DNA from: Blastobasis lacticolella | Lineage: Eukaryota > Arthropoda > Insecta > Lepidoptera > Blastobasidae | DNA: 64,000 nt | Reading direction: 5' to 3' | Assembly (NCBI GenBank): GCA_905147135.1 | Contig: LR990067.1 | Coordinates: forward strand, 5,332,001-5,396,000 | Notes under the pieces: generated by a model | Told to the model about the DNA's origin: nothing | The model's input: only the letters and a program-made list of their open reading frames with translations | Databases searched by the model: none | Program-made: the position numbers and the translations under genes | Shown here: in pieces, positions 10,641-21,600 of the stretch | How positions within the stretch are numbered: the stretch's first letter is position 1 | How the letters are laid out: every line of letters begins with the position of its first letter

Positions 10641-11214
10641 AATTAAATAATTAATTAAATTATTAGATTTAATTACTATAAAATGTCAATCATAAAACAA
10701 ATTGTTAAATTAATTACAATGAAATTAATCACAATTTCAAATGTCAACTTAGAAAAACATTTACGTACTATAATGTAATATGCTGGAATAAGTTAATATT
10801 ATTACATCTGGGTAAAATAATACTTTCGAAATATTATTTGTACTATAGAAAAAAATAAACAATACTGCCAACAATTAAATAAATGTCATTGGCCATTCAG
10901 TGTGGCGACGCGGCCACCGTTATGGGTACCTTAGCACGTGGTGCATTTTCAGTAATTTAGTGGTATGTATTATTTATGTGTTGTAAATATTTAGAATTAA
11001 AGTTTTATTCCTTTAAACTGTTTGTTATCCTATTTACCCTTGACTATGAGGTAATCGTTGAAATTTATTGTTTAATATGTTTTCTGAGTATTTGGTGTCA
11101 TTCTGCTGTTTTAGGAACTTCCATACCTCGTGGGCGCACAAACTAAATATTGCCCCAAACGGCATATCTTCTTGTCCTTAGTTTTACAAATTTGATGCCG
11201 GTTCGATCAGCTTC

Positions 11215-11341
11215 CTAATGTTAACAACGTGGTTAACGGTCGACTTTATTCAAATCAGAGAGTGCGCTAGCGTTTTTTCAAATACTTTGATTACAACGCA
11301 TGTAATAATGAACTGATTTTAATATTTATCAACGGTGAAAC
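11215..11341 (+). pseudogene. F-box C-terminal relic (unit B)
   Basis: Degenerate equivalent of the last ~35 codons of the F-box gene, the twin of 4085-4212. FIQIRECA(S), [10 protein letters not shown] and ILIFINGE are readable in one frame apart from small indels. It is followed at 11411-11521 by the same LINE RT scrap as in unit A. Confidence 0.65.
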
Positions 11342-11559
11342 GGTGTGTGTGCGTGTGTGGTTTTTTTCAATCATCTATTCAAACCAAAAGTATTCGTTGC
11401 AGGAAAGAGTGGCGAAGCGCATCTTTTATTCTGAACTAGAGGAGGGCAAGCGGAAACGCGACGGACAACTTCTCCGATATATAGATGTTCAGAAGCGTCA
11501 CATGAGAGGATGTAACATTTAGCCCTCTTTGTCCTCTATTTCCTTATATTATTATTATA

Positions 11560-11808
11560 ATATAAGGAAATCAAAAGTTAATCCGATAAAATTTTTAATG
11601 CGTTATCTTTAAATGTCACAATGTACATCCAGCAGTTGGAGCGTCTCCTTAGCAGGTGTATGGTAGTACCAAAGGGCGCAATGGCTAATATCTCGTGCTT
11701 GTTGCTTTTTGCCAATGCAGTATTTTCAAAACGTACTCGTAATTCTCCATTTTCCTGTATAACTCTCAATCTGTGGAGCTTAATTACATTGTCTTTGTAT
11801 TGTAGTTG
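11560..11808 (-). pseudogene. Inverted F-box relic (unit B)
   Basis: On the minus strand, 63 codons stay open (11769 to 11578): RVIQENGELRVRFENTALAK, SNKHEILAIAPFGTTIHLLR, then NCWMYIVTFKDNALKI. They align with residues ~236-300 of the intact F-box protein. The match extends upstream to about 11808, where HRL of the same protein is encoded. No F-box and no C terminus are attached. This is the undisturbed version of the relic split by a MITE in unit A. Confidence 0.8.
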
Positions 11809-11930
11809 ATGATTCGGGTTGAATACTCATCGTGGTTAATGCTTAAAGCTAATTCATCGTGGTTATTGAAATTATTGCGACCGCAGCGCGGACCACGCAG
11901 GATGCACGCTGTCGAACTAACTAAACAAAT

Positions 11931-12358
11931 ACATACAATGAATTTTGAAAGGTTTGGTCGCTTCTAGCGTAGGGTGGCGAGATGCGGGGGGCGAAAAGGC
12001 TCACATTTATTGTTACGGGCTGGTAGCCTCTGCGGTCTGAGCTATTGTTCCTACACAAGCTGTACGGTTAGATAGGTACTTAAATAATCTTCCACGTAAA
12101 AACGATTCCCTGAAATAGTGTTCACAGTTTATCTCATCCCAGAACTTGAGTCTGAGGTTTTGTTGTTTAAAGCCTAGATATGAAAGCACTAGGAACGTTT
12201 CTGTCGTATAAGTTATTATATTATATTATATAGGTATAAACTATGTGTGTAGGTACGAAGAATAGATACAACCTCTATCTACCATGTGAAAATCACGTTT
12301 TAATTCAATAATAATCACAATGCCACCCAGAAATTCAATTTGATACTTACTAACATAA
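11931..12358 (+). repeat. Partial duplication unit (5' block only)
   Basis: This repeats the opening block of the unit (5300-5678 and 29521-29925) with few changes and stops at gatacttactaacataa. The MITE at 12359 begins exactly there. The same opening block occurs again complete at 29521, so this is a fourth, truncated unit rather than the left half of unit C. No gene is present. Confidence 0.75.
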
Positions 12359-12877
12359 AGGTGGGTACTGACCAACGTTACGAGGTGTAATGCAACATTC
12401 GCATCGATCATGTTACGCATCGAGCACGTTACGCTGTGTTCTAAAATCGGCGTAACATGCTCGTAAAAACTCTGTGCTCCGCTTTCGTGACGGACGTGTT
12501 GGTATCTTTGATTCTACTTAATTATTGTTTCATTCAAATTAAGAAGAAGAAAAAACGTTACTGGACATCAAACTTATTTAAAAACAGAGGCGTATGTGGT
12601 GGTTTGTCATTGATAGCAATATTAAAAAACCAAATGATTACTGGACAGTATAAAAACTTTGTACGCATGTCTCCGATCGATTTGCAACAGCGTACTGACT
12701 GAACCGCGTAACAGTCAAAGGATTCGCCAAAAAACCGACAGCCGCGCGGAGCACTCAAAGCGAGCAACGAGCGGCTCGTTGCTCGCTAGTTTCCCCGTAA
12801 CACGACGTACTGACTGCATGAATGCTCGCTGTGTAACATGTTACATTACACCTTGTAACGTTAGTCAGTACCCACCT
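12359..12877. mobile_element. TAA-flanked MITE (519 bp)
   Basis: The element starts aggtgggtactgaccaacg and ends cgttagtcagtacccacct. The ends pair over about 34 bases with two mismatches. TAA flanks both sides (12356-12358 and 12878-12880), which fits PIF/Harbinger-type target duplications. Inside are a subterminal inverted pair (cgagcacgttacgc at about 12421, gcgtaacatgctcg at about 12450) and a perfect 14-bp palindrome at 12759-12787. It does not encode a transposase. Confidence 0.85.
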
Positions 12878-12880
12878 TAA

Positions 12881-13063
12881 AAGCTGCATAAGACAGTGTA
12901 ACAAGGGTGTTGACAGCGCTGCTAACACTAATATAATGCTTAAATGGGCACAAATTATTCAGCCTTTGGTTCTAATTTAGTTCACATTTCTATATAAAAG
13001 CATTATAATAGCAGTATATTGGAATTACTATGGGTCACAAGGCTGTTTATCAGCTGTTTAATA
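12881..13063. other. Unassigned flank between MITE and LTR element
   Basis: Together with 18370-18602 this is about 415 bases of sequence present before the gypsy element arrived. I see no gene or repeat signature. It does not match the F-box unit. Confidence 0.4.
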
Positions 13064-13422
13064 TAATAGAAACGAACAACGTTAGTTAAATGTACATTTA
13101 TTTTGTAACCCACTTAGTCACAACATCAAGCTCTTAACAATTAATGAGCAACCAACACGATACTTCTGGATACATTACCAATCAGACTTCTTTATTTACC
13201 AATTAACAGGGGTAGCTTCAAAGGAAACAATTAATAGGACTTATTAATCCGTGATAGAAAAATAACAATGGAAAGTAACCACTGCGACGCGTACGCCGTG
13301 ATGGCCGGTAAGCAAGTGACGACCAAGCGAAAGACGTTACTCCTACTTTTTAAAATTGCCGCGGCGTGTCTCTGGTTACGTCACCCTTAGTGTTGCTAGT
13401 CGTCCAACTCGCAGCGATAACA
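13064..13422 (-). repeat. 3' LTR of the gypsy element
   Basis: 359 bp, apparently base-for-base equal to the LTR at 18011-18369. Its outer edge is next to the AATA target duplication; its inner edge follows the polypurine tract. Confidence 0.93.
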
Positions 13423-13974
13423 TCCGGCCCTCCTGCATTGCGTTCGTCCTCGGACGCATAATGGTCTGATGCCGCAGCTGAAACACATACGAAATAACAT
13501 TTTTATAAATTCGTCACTAATGCGACTAATCCAGCCAGCGTTTATTCGTAGACAGCATTCGAATACACACTGGCTAGCTTGACCTGTGCTTCAATCCACA
13601 CTACACCTTGTAGAGTGTCTCAATATCTAGAGCTAGTTATCCCATCAACGGCCAACTACTCTATTATTTGGCTTAAACAAGAGTTTTATTCGCTCTTGCC
13701 GTGTATCGCCATGATATCTTAGCGGCGTTCACTTTGGATACCCGCATAACACTCTACAAAATGCTGAAGCTTGAAGCTAAGGCATCTGACACACAAATTT
13801 AGAAATATCAGTGCTAGAATAACGGAACAAAAATAAGTAGGTATAAGAAAAAGGTTTCAAAACTTTGAAATAAGCTCCATGCTTCACACTAGATATACTT
13901 TTCACATGAGCTTTTACCAGTGAAACCACTAATATTATAATTTCCACTTACTTGATAACATCCGGACACATACA

Positions 13975-16900
13975 TTAGTCCCCGATCTTGCTCCAGGGTT
14001 TCATGTTCTCCACGCATGCCGTACCTTCATATCGTTTGGAGCTACGTTCAGCTCCTCTAAGATCTGATATTCTATATCGGTCATGGCCTAAAATTTCATT
14101 AACCTGGAAAGGACCTTTATATCGTGGCAGCAATTTGCTACTTTGCCCGTCAGTAGCGTGACTTGGAATTTTCAAGACCACTAGGTCACCAACTTTATAC
14201 TTTGGTGCTACCTTACGTGTTGCATCAAAAGTGGCTTTTTGATGGTTGGCATTCCTTTTGATGTTTTCATCGACCATTTTCCTCAAGGCCGTTACATCCA
14301 CCACCGCATCAGAGGCACTACTATCATCAGTGATCCCTTCGTTATTCATTTTAATCCTGTACCCGAAAAATACCTCGCTTGGCACTGCTGAGGTTGTTTT
14401 ATTTATAGTGCTGTTTATCCCTTGCTGTATATCTCGGATATATTGATCCCATTTGTTGTTATCACTATTTGCACCCATACTACGTAACGAATCTAAAATA
14501 GTTCGATTATACCGCTCTACCTGCCCGTTCGAGCGTGGTACACCTGTTGCTATAATATGAGATCTGATATTACGTTCTTTACAAAAATTCGTAAATAGTT
14601 TTGACGTGAAAGCACTACCTGCATCACTGACTAAACGCTTAGGATTTCCAAATATTTTAAATACTTTTTCGAGTTCGTTTATTACTACTTTGCTTTTCGT
14701 GTTTTTAACAGCGGCAATAAACACAAATTTAGTAAACGAATCGACCATCACAAGAAGATAGCAATTATTTTTAGTCGTTCTGATGAATGGGCCTAAATGG
14801 TCTAGATGAAGGGTATGAAATGGTTTCGCATACTTGGGAATAGGATAAAGCAATCCAGGCTTTTTTCCATGTAAATTCTTATAGTATATACAGTTAATAC
14901 AGTTTTTTATATATTTTGAGACCGTTTTCTTTAAATGGGGAAACCAATATTTAGAGCGTATTCTCTCGACAGTTTTATCGACGGCAAAGTGACCTACATC
15001 GTCATGGTTTAAACGGATCACCTGCCAAATGCAAAGTTTTGGAACCAACCAACGACGCCCATATTCTGTTCGCCGGTATACTTTGTTGCCTAACAGTTCG
15101 TAACTGTTGAAAATTTGTTTGTTAGCTTCGGCATCTCCTGACAACAAAATGTCACGAATGCTACATATTTTAGGGTCCTGCATTTGGACGGATAATAACC
15201 AATCACCTTCCGTGATGGACATTACATTCTCAAGAGTCTCACTGACATTTTCTTCGGGTGTTGGATTCCGGCTCAAAGCATCAACGTGCTGCATTTGTGA
15301 GCCCGCTCTATGTACTACATCGAATGTAAACTCTTGAGTTTGTAATATCCATCGACTTATACGTGGTATAATTTCTTTTTTTTTCAATGCAAATTTCACA
15401 GCGTTGCAATCGGTTGTTATTTTAAATTCTGTTCCTAACAGGTAGTGTCTAAATTTGGTCAGCCCTACTACTATTGCTAGCAGCTCGAGTTCAAATGAGT
15501 GATATTTTTTCTCTTCATTTGTGGTTTGTCGACTGTAAAAGTATACTGGTTTTTCACCATTGTTTGTTAACTGAACCAGAATACATCCTATGCCGTCACG
15601 ACTTGCATCCGTGTATAAATTTATAGGCAATTTCGGATCAAATATATGTAATACTGCATTATTTATGAGTTCCTTCTTAACAGACTCTATGGCCTTGTCT
15701 TGCAGAGGTCCCCAACTCCAAGTTGAATCCTTTTTCAGCAAAATAGTCAATGGTTTACAAAGAATCGCACAATTTTTGATAAACTTTCTAAAATAATTTA
15801 TTAAACCTAAAAATTGTCTCAATTGGTGTACAGTTTTGGGAGTAGGGTATTGTTCGATCGCCTTGAGCTTTCTTGAGCTCGGGCGTACACCCTCGGAAGA
15901 TACTTCGTACCCCAAAAATGTGACCTGACTTTGGAAAAATGAACATTTATCTGGATTTATTGAAAGACCATTTTGCTGAAGAAGATCAAGTACAGCCTCT
16001 AGACAAGCCACGTTTTCAGAAAAAGTTTCTGTAGCTATTAAAAGATCGTCCATGTAACAAACTACCCTTCCAAATCTTAAATTTCCCAAGACTGTATCCA
16101 TTAGACGCTGGAAGACGGCTGGCCCATTACATAAGCCGAACGGCATTCGCATAAATTCAAAATGGCCGTCAGGAGTAATGAATGCAGTCTTGTGAATTGC
16201 ATCTGGTTTGATACCAATTTGATAATAGCCACTTTTAAGGTCAAGCATTGTAAAACACCTACAATCCCGTAATCTGTCTATCAAGTCTTCAATCATAGGC
16301 ATTGGGTATTTTTCCTTTACCGTAATTTTATTCAGCTGGCGATAGTCTATGCACAGCCGTTTAGCTCCCGACGCTTTGTTTACTAGAAGCGCTGGACTTG
16401 CGTACGATGAATTGCTATTGCGGATAATGCCCGCGCTTAGCAATTCGTCTGTCATTTCGCGGGTAATTTCCCGTTCAGATTCTGACATTCTATAGGGTCG
16501 TTGATAAACTGGACGTTCTGAGTTTAATTGAATATCTAATTCCACACAAGAAGTTTTACCTAAACTGGTAATATCTTCGGAAAAACATTGAGGGTATTTC
16601 GAAAAAATATTATTTAAAATATCCTCATACTCCGACGCAATACCCTCAATTTTATTAATATTACAAACGTTTAACGATTGTAAAGGTTGAAACGTTAAAA
16701 CATCACCTATTCGAGAATACATAATACTCTTCTCCTCGGTAAAATTTCGGCCAACCAAAAGATCACATCCCGATAGTGCGTTAACAATATAAATTGTTAT
16801 AATTAACTGCACACTATCAACATGTAATGTAACAGCGACCGCTTCATTAACTTGGATAGAGGAATTATTCGTAAATCCCACTAAGGATATTGGGCTATTT

Positions 16901-17328
16901 AAACGAAATGGATGCAATTTCAATTGTTTTACTAAACTGTCCGTTATCAACGAGCAGTCGCTACCCATATCAAAGAAAGCCTCACATTCAACTCCATCTA
17001 CGACAACTTTTTTACAGAATTTTTGTTTTGACCCACTTTCAATTATTTTTTTCACTTCAACTTCGTTTTCCGTTTTAGTTTTTAATTTTGATTTACAAGC
17101 TGCTTCTACGTGGCCAAGCTTGCTGCAAGAATTGCATTTAACGTTATAATTCAAATTGCATTCATTTCGCTTGTGGCCTGATTCACCACATCGAAAACAC
17201 GAAAAATTATTTCGTACATTCGGATTTTCCGGTCTACCTACATTTTGTTTTTGTTCGGAATTGACTGGCATCTGTTTGTAATTTTGCTTAGGTGCAGAAA
17301 TAAATTTTGACTGGATCGTTTTCTCCAT
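13975..17328 (-). CDS. pol: Gypsy Gag-zinc-knuckle/Pol polyprotein region
   Basis: 1117 open codons from the first Met after the Gag stop. Domains in order: two CCHC zinc knuckles (about residues 44-57 and 65-78); a retroviral-type protease with FFDMGSDCSLIT at ~118-129, an unusual D-M-G where D-T/S-G is normal; reverse transcriptase with YMDD at ~425-428; RNase H starting LYTDAS at ~571; integrase with an HHCC zinc finger at ~774-813 and D, D, E at about 843, 902 and 938; then a GPY/F-like module (YKGPFQV). This is the Ty3/gypsy order (RT before IN). All catalytic motifs except the protease variant look normal. The frame is shared with the upstream Gag ORF and no internal stop occurs here. 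The product would normally be translated from the Gag start, so the Met at 17328 is probably not a real start. Confidence 0.93.
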   Translation of the reverse strand: MEKTIQSKFISAPKQNYKQMPVNSEQKQNVGRPENPNVRNNFSCFRCGESGHKRNECNLNYNVKCNSCSKLGHVEAACKSKLKTKTENEVEVKKIIESGSKQKFCKKVVVDGVECEAFFDMGSDCSLITDSLVKQLKLHPFRLNSPISLVGFTNNSSIQVNEAVAVTLHVDSVQLIITIYIVNALSGCDLLVGRNFTEEKSIMYSRIGDVLTFQPLQSLNVCNINKIEGIASEYEDILNNIFSKYPQCFSEDITSLGKTSCVELDIQLNSERPVYQRPYRMSESEREITREMTDELLSAGIIRNSNSSYASPALLVNKASGAKRLCIDYRQLNKITVKEKYPMPMIEDLIDRLRDCRCFTMLDLKSGYYQIGIKPDAIHKTAFITPDGHFEFMRMPFGLCNGPAVFQRLMDTVLGNLRFGRVVCYMDDLLIATETFSENVACLEAVLDLLQQNGLSINPDKCSFFQSQVTFLGYEVSSEGVRPSSRKLKAIEQYPTPKTVHQLRQFLGLINYFRKFIKNCAILCKPLTILLKKDSTWSWGPLQDKAIESVKKELINNAVLHIFDPKLPINLYTDASRDGIGCILVQLTNNGEKPVYFYSRQTTNEEKKYHSFELELLAIVVGLTKFRHYLLGTEFKITTDCNAVKFALKKKEIIPRISRWILQTQEFTFDVVHRAGSQMQHVDALSRNPTPEENVSETLENVMSITEGDWLLSVQMQDPKICSIRDILLSGDAEANKQIFNSYELLGNKVYRRTEYGRRWLVPKLCIWQVIRLNHDDVGHFAVDKTVERIRSKYWFPHLKKTVSKYIKNCINCIYYKNLHGKKPGLLYPIPKYAKPFHTLHLDHLGPFIRTTKNNCYLLVMVDSFTKFVFIAAVKNTKSKVVINELEKVFKIFGNPKRLVSDAGSAFTSKLFTNFCKERNIRSHIIATGVPRSNGQVERYNRTILDSLRSMGANSDNNKWDQYIRDIQQGINSTINKTTSAVPSEVFFGYRIKMNNEGITDDSSASDAVVDVTALRKMVDENIKRNANHQKATFDATRKVAPKYKVGDLVVLKIPSHATDGQSSKLLPRYKGPFQVNEILGHDRYRISDLRGAERSSKRYEGTACVENMKPWSKIGD

Positions 17329-17448
17329 CGTATAATTTTTACTATGTAAGAAAGAAGCTAGGTCGTCACAAAATTTGAAATTACCCGCCTCTGCCGCTGT
17401 AGTAATATTTGGATCACCGATTGACCCTACTATTACCGAAATAATATC

Positions 17449-17982
17449 TTATTCCTTAAAATCTAATTGTAATCTATCAATTTTCCCCTTTTGTTGGAAA
17501 AAAAATTCATATAACGATTGATTTGGTTCGGGTTTCGCGTTAATTAACTGTTTAAGCAAGACAAACATGTTCCGTTTAATCTGAAATGTATCTGACAATG
17601 TATCACGCCATTGTTTCCACTTCCACGTGGTCCACCTAGTTCCGTTTTTTTGGAAAGAATCAAGCCAAGTTTTCGCTGTATTGCGTAACTTTTGCAAGGC
17701 CTGGTACTTGACCATATCATCAGACCACTTAAAAGCCCGAGCATTAGCTTCTACCACATTCAGCCACATATCTATATTATCTACCAACGGGTCGAATTCG
17801 GGAATCACTGATGACAATAGAACGCTATGACTCACGGCTGGGGATTCCTGGCGGCGCTTTCTCCTTCTCTTTCGACGGTCACGGTCACTGCTACTGCTCG
17901 AGCTCATTGTAGACGAACTGGAGCTCGACGATACCGCCCTGCTGGACCTCGACTTACGCTTTCGACTCCGTCCACGGGGCAT
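17449..17982 (-). pseudogene. gag: Gypsy Gag N-terminal part, ended by an in-frame stop
   Basis: The ATG at 17982 lies close behind the 5' LTR. The product begins with an Arg/Ser-rich tail (MPRGRSRKRKSRSS, then long Ser runs), followed by a capsid-like region with WLDSFQKNG and FFQQKGKIDRLQLDF. Codon 178 is TAA (17449-17451). The same frame then stays open through 17329-17448 into the zinc knuckles and Pol. The stop lies inside Gag, before the nucleocapsid, so it is more likely a nonsense mutation than a gag-pol readthrough site. Either way it would prevent normal Gag and Pol synthesis from this copy unless suppressed. Confidence 0.8.
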
Positions 17983-18010
17983 GATGCGGGCGCAGAGATA
18001 CCACTTCTGA

Positions 18011-18369
18011 TAATAGAAACGAACAACGTTAGTTAAATGTACATTTATTTTGTAACCCACTTAGTCACAACATCAAGCTCTTAACAATTAATGAGCAACC
18101 AACACGATACTTCTGGATACATTACCAATCAGACTTCTTTATTTACCAATTAACAGGGGTAGCTTCAAAGGAAACAATTAATAGGACTTATTAATCCGTG
18201 ATAGAAAAATAACAATGGAAAGTAACCACTGCGACGCGTACGCCGTGATGGCCGGTAAGCAAGTGACGACCAAGCGAAAGACGTTACTCCTACTTTTTAA
18301 AATTGCCGCGGCGTGTCTCTGGTTACGTCACCCTTAGTGTTGCTAGTCGTCCAACTCGCAGCGATAACA
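18011..18369 (-). repeat. 5' LTR of the gypsy element
   Basis: 359 bp, matching 13064-13422. Promoter and start of transcription for the element would lie here by family analogy. The outer edge is at AATA (18370-18373). Confidence 0.93.
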
Positions 18370-18602
18370 AATAGAACACGAGTGTCCTGTTATACAGGCT
18401 AAGCACTAAGGAATGGTAACTGATAGTCTTAAATAACGCTTTAGGTTCACGATTACTCTTTGATGATGTTCTTAAACTTATTTTGTCAAAGCTCTAAAGA
18501 AATAAATAAGATACAGCCGTCCTGTGATATATTAATTTAGCTGAGTGACGATAAAGTGATTATGGTAAAGGTGTAATAATTGTGTTATCTTAGTAATACC
18601 AA
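18370..18602. other. Unassigned flank between LTR element and Jockey LINE
   Basis: AT-rich, no ORF or repeat structure that I recognise. It was joined to 12881-13063 before the LTR insertion. Confidence 0.4.
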
Positions 18603-21600
18603 TGATTTTTCAAAAAAATTATGCAGCTACCCTCGTCCAAAATTTTCCCGTCCGAGATCGTTCCATCGCCTGACAACGTACTACGAGTCCTGACCTGCCT
18701 CACCGAGCCAACCCTCCATCCCCGAGCTCCACTACCGGCATTGCACCTCGCCGGTAGACAGTTTCCCTGCAGATCTAGGAGTCTAGGAGTTCTCAGGTAG
18801 ATATTACACACCACCGCCGACACAACACCTCGCCGGCAAAACCCTACCGCGTGGCTAACATTCGCGTCGCGCGCCACCAAAGAACGCAGTCGGCAGAACA
18901 CCAGCCGACACCAAGCTGCTCCGCCGCGCCGCCTTCACCAGCGTCGTGCCCCAGCATAACCGCGCCGCAAGAATACCCGCGCCGCGAACGAAACCACGTC
19001 GCGAGATACGAACCCGCTACCGCGTCGCACATCTCGCACACCGCGCCGAACACCAACAGCGCCGCGCATAACTATTGCGTACGCTTGCACCCGGATACGG
19101 GCACGGACGTCTGCTCGCGGGCGTCGAGCTGGGCACCCCTCAAAGGGCTCCACCCGGCCTGGTTGCACGCGCCGGAAGGCGTTCGTACCGTTTGCGAGTG
19201 TAAACGTGCGCCATAAAACCCATAAAACCCACAGGTATCGGGAAACCCCCGCAAAATAATATTTTTGTCTACCGCAAATAATCTCCATCTCGCTCGCACC
19301 CGTGATACGACTGCAGTGTATCGCTCGCACATACACACTGCATCGCTCGCACAGCAGAGCGACCACAAGATCGCGGGTGATCATTACCACCTACAATGGA
19401 GGAAGACGAAGTATTTTCCACGCCGCCGTCTGCCCCCCTGACCCCCGGGGAGAGGGACTACCCACCACTGCTACCACCAACAGCGGCTGCCGCTGTAAAA
19501 CGCGGCAAACAACCGCAAAGAAAAGGCCGTAATGTCACAGCCCGAGACATTACGAACTCGGAAGCGCCGCTACGCAATCTAGGGTCCATGGAGGACATTA
19601 AAAGCGCCCTCCGCGTCGAAACCTCCGCCAAGGTCACCCGTTCGACCTCCGTGCCTGACGTAACGGCTGCCCCGGTCACAACGGCTACCAATTCGGCCGC
19701 TATGCCTACGTCGCAAATCGCCCGATCCTCCCGAAAGGCCCCGGAGAAGGGGAAACCTACTGCGAACCAGGACGGCGCCACTGCTCCCAACAGCGTGCTA
19801 CACACGCAGGATTCTCGCGCGATTCCGGGACGAGGAGCGATACCGAAGCCCCGAATCGCCATACTAAAAAACTCGGGAATACCCGCACGAGCCGCCCGCA
19901 CGTGCAAAGAAAGCGCAACACCGGCGCCACCTCCAACGACATCATTGCTGACCAAGGCAAACGTTAAAGCGTTGGAGAGCTCTACGAAAGCGCGACACCC
20001 ATTGCTGCCCACGCACGTTCCCGCCCCTACAGCGCGGGATGATACCATCATCGACCTCATACAAGACGCAGAGCCGACGCCTACGCAAATTCGAAGACGC
20101 CCGGACTCAGACGAGAGCCTAGAGGAGGAAAACAAGAGACCTCGTACTACCTCCCCGAATACCGTTGCAACCACCACCACGGCGACGAACACACAAATGC
20201 AGCGCACAACAACATGGGTCGCACCGCTACCACAGCAATACCGGCCCATAGGCGTGCCGCTCCCCGAGTCGCTGTCGACGGCGACATGCCCCGCGACCAC
20301 AACATCCGGCCAAATGGAGGAAGGCGGGCACAACAGCATTGTGTTCGCGCCCACCCTTGACTCCACGAGGTATGTGGCCATCGACTCGCCCACTAAGCCC
20401 GCACAGGAACGCACGACGCCACCACGGTCGCCCGCACTGACTACAGTTGCATCGCCTCTGCCCCGACCGCGCACCTACGCGGAACAAACCGCGGCAACAC
20501 CACCGCCAACCCTAAACAGCCGCCAACCCCCGCCTACACAGGCACAGACCGCGACGGATGCCCCCCGTCAGCCCAGGAGCACTTACCCACCCATAGTGGT
20601 GGAACGCCTACCCGGCTGGACGAAACACTTAGCCCACCTCAAAAACCTCCTGGGCTACACACCCAACGCAAGGGCCTACAAAACAGGGGTCCGTTTCTTG
20701 CCACAAAGTGCGGAAGAATTTCGCGTGGTGCAGAGACAAAGGACCCAGCGGTGCAATTCGTATGTTACACGCCCACCAACGAGTTGCCGATGAAAGTCGG
20801 CATTAGAGGACTACCGGCGGACACCCCGATTGCCGAACTAACCGAAGCCCTGACCACCTTGGGCTTCAACTGCACCCACGCACGACACATCCCAGCGAAG
20901 AGGGATAGACCGGGGTGCCTATTCTTTGCTCAAATAGAACACCAGCCCCAAGCGAAACTCGCCGAGCTATACGCAACAAAGGAGTTGCTATGCATGCCAG
21001 GCGTCACCATAGAGGCCTGGAAAGGCCGCAGCGGTCCGCCGCAGTGCCATAGATGCCAGGCATTTGGGCACTCGTCGGCCAATTGCTACCGGGCGGCTAG
21101 ATGCGTCAAGTGCGGCCAAGAACACGCCGCAGCCGACTGCCCACGACCGAGAGACCAACCGCCCTCATGCGCCTACTGCGGAGGCCCGCACACGGCGAAC
21201 GACCGCCGATGCCCCGATTTCCGGTGAGAGGCGAGAAAACGGGGCATACAAATTCCCCCGCCACTACCCACGAAACCGGTGCAACCGCAGCTCCAACCCC
21301 TGTCACATCAGACCAACCAGGAAGGGCGACCCGTCAGACCCCCCACACAGGCACCAACATCCACCGACAGCTCAGGGGTGACCACACTGCGACCACCCGC
21401 AAACCCCGCTACTATTAGAAGCGGGGAACCCCCGGTGCAACGCCGTGGCCGTGGGCGCGGGAGCCGCAGAGACGGGGAAATAATACCACTTCCCAGAACA
21501 ATGGCGTCTCAGCGGGCGCCCGAGCCACCTAGACCTTCGCAACAAATGCCACCGCCAACACCCATGAAAAGATCGGGAAAAAGCGCGCCAAAAGTTGTAG

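Larger units (their letters stand above)
5291..11930 (+). repeat. Segmental duplication unit B (F-box copy 2 and flanks)
   Basis: The unit begins with the block aaggtttggtcgct at about 5300 (again at 11952; from cgcttc on at 29524). It continues through 5300-5678, is interrupted by the 5679-7085 insertion, resumes at 7086 and contains the intact F-box gene. The downstream 9658-11930 matches 2542-5290 and 32519-34201. The 5'-proximal stretch 7086-8283 holds no gene I can support. It is AT-rich, contains a fragment like the LINE tail found in the 57-64 kb array (8057-8112), and is conserved in unit C and partly in unit D. Unit B lacks the TTAA MITE of unit A and the small Helitron of unit C. 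Confidence 0.85.
13064..18369 (-). mobile_element. Ty3/gypsy LTR retrotransposon, complete with two LTRs
   Basis: Element of 5306 bp on the minus strand. Two 359-bp LTRs (13064-13422 and 18011-18369) appear identical by eye and are flanked by the 4-bp duplication AATA (13060-13063 and 18370-18373). On the coding strand the LTR starts TGTTATCGCTG. A purine-rich stretch (ggagggccgga) precedes the 3' LTR. The stretch after the 5' LTR (tcagaagtgg) resembles the acceptor stem of tRNA-Leu and may be a shifted primer site. Gag and Pol share one reading frame; there is no env. Matching LTRs point to a recent insertion. Confidence 0.95.

Noticed and set aside
17449..17451. Programmed gag-pol readthrough stop
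   Set aside because: The stop lies in the capsid region ahead of the zinc knuckles, not at the Gag-Pol border, so a nonsense mutation is the simpler reading; kept open in the findings.
19458..20474. Long minus-strand open frame of 338 codons
   Set aside because: Opposite strand of the GC-rich Jockey ORF1; low stop-codon density from base composition explains it.
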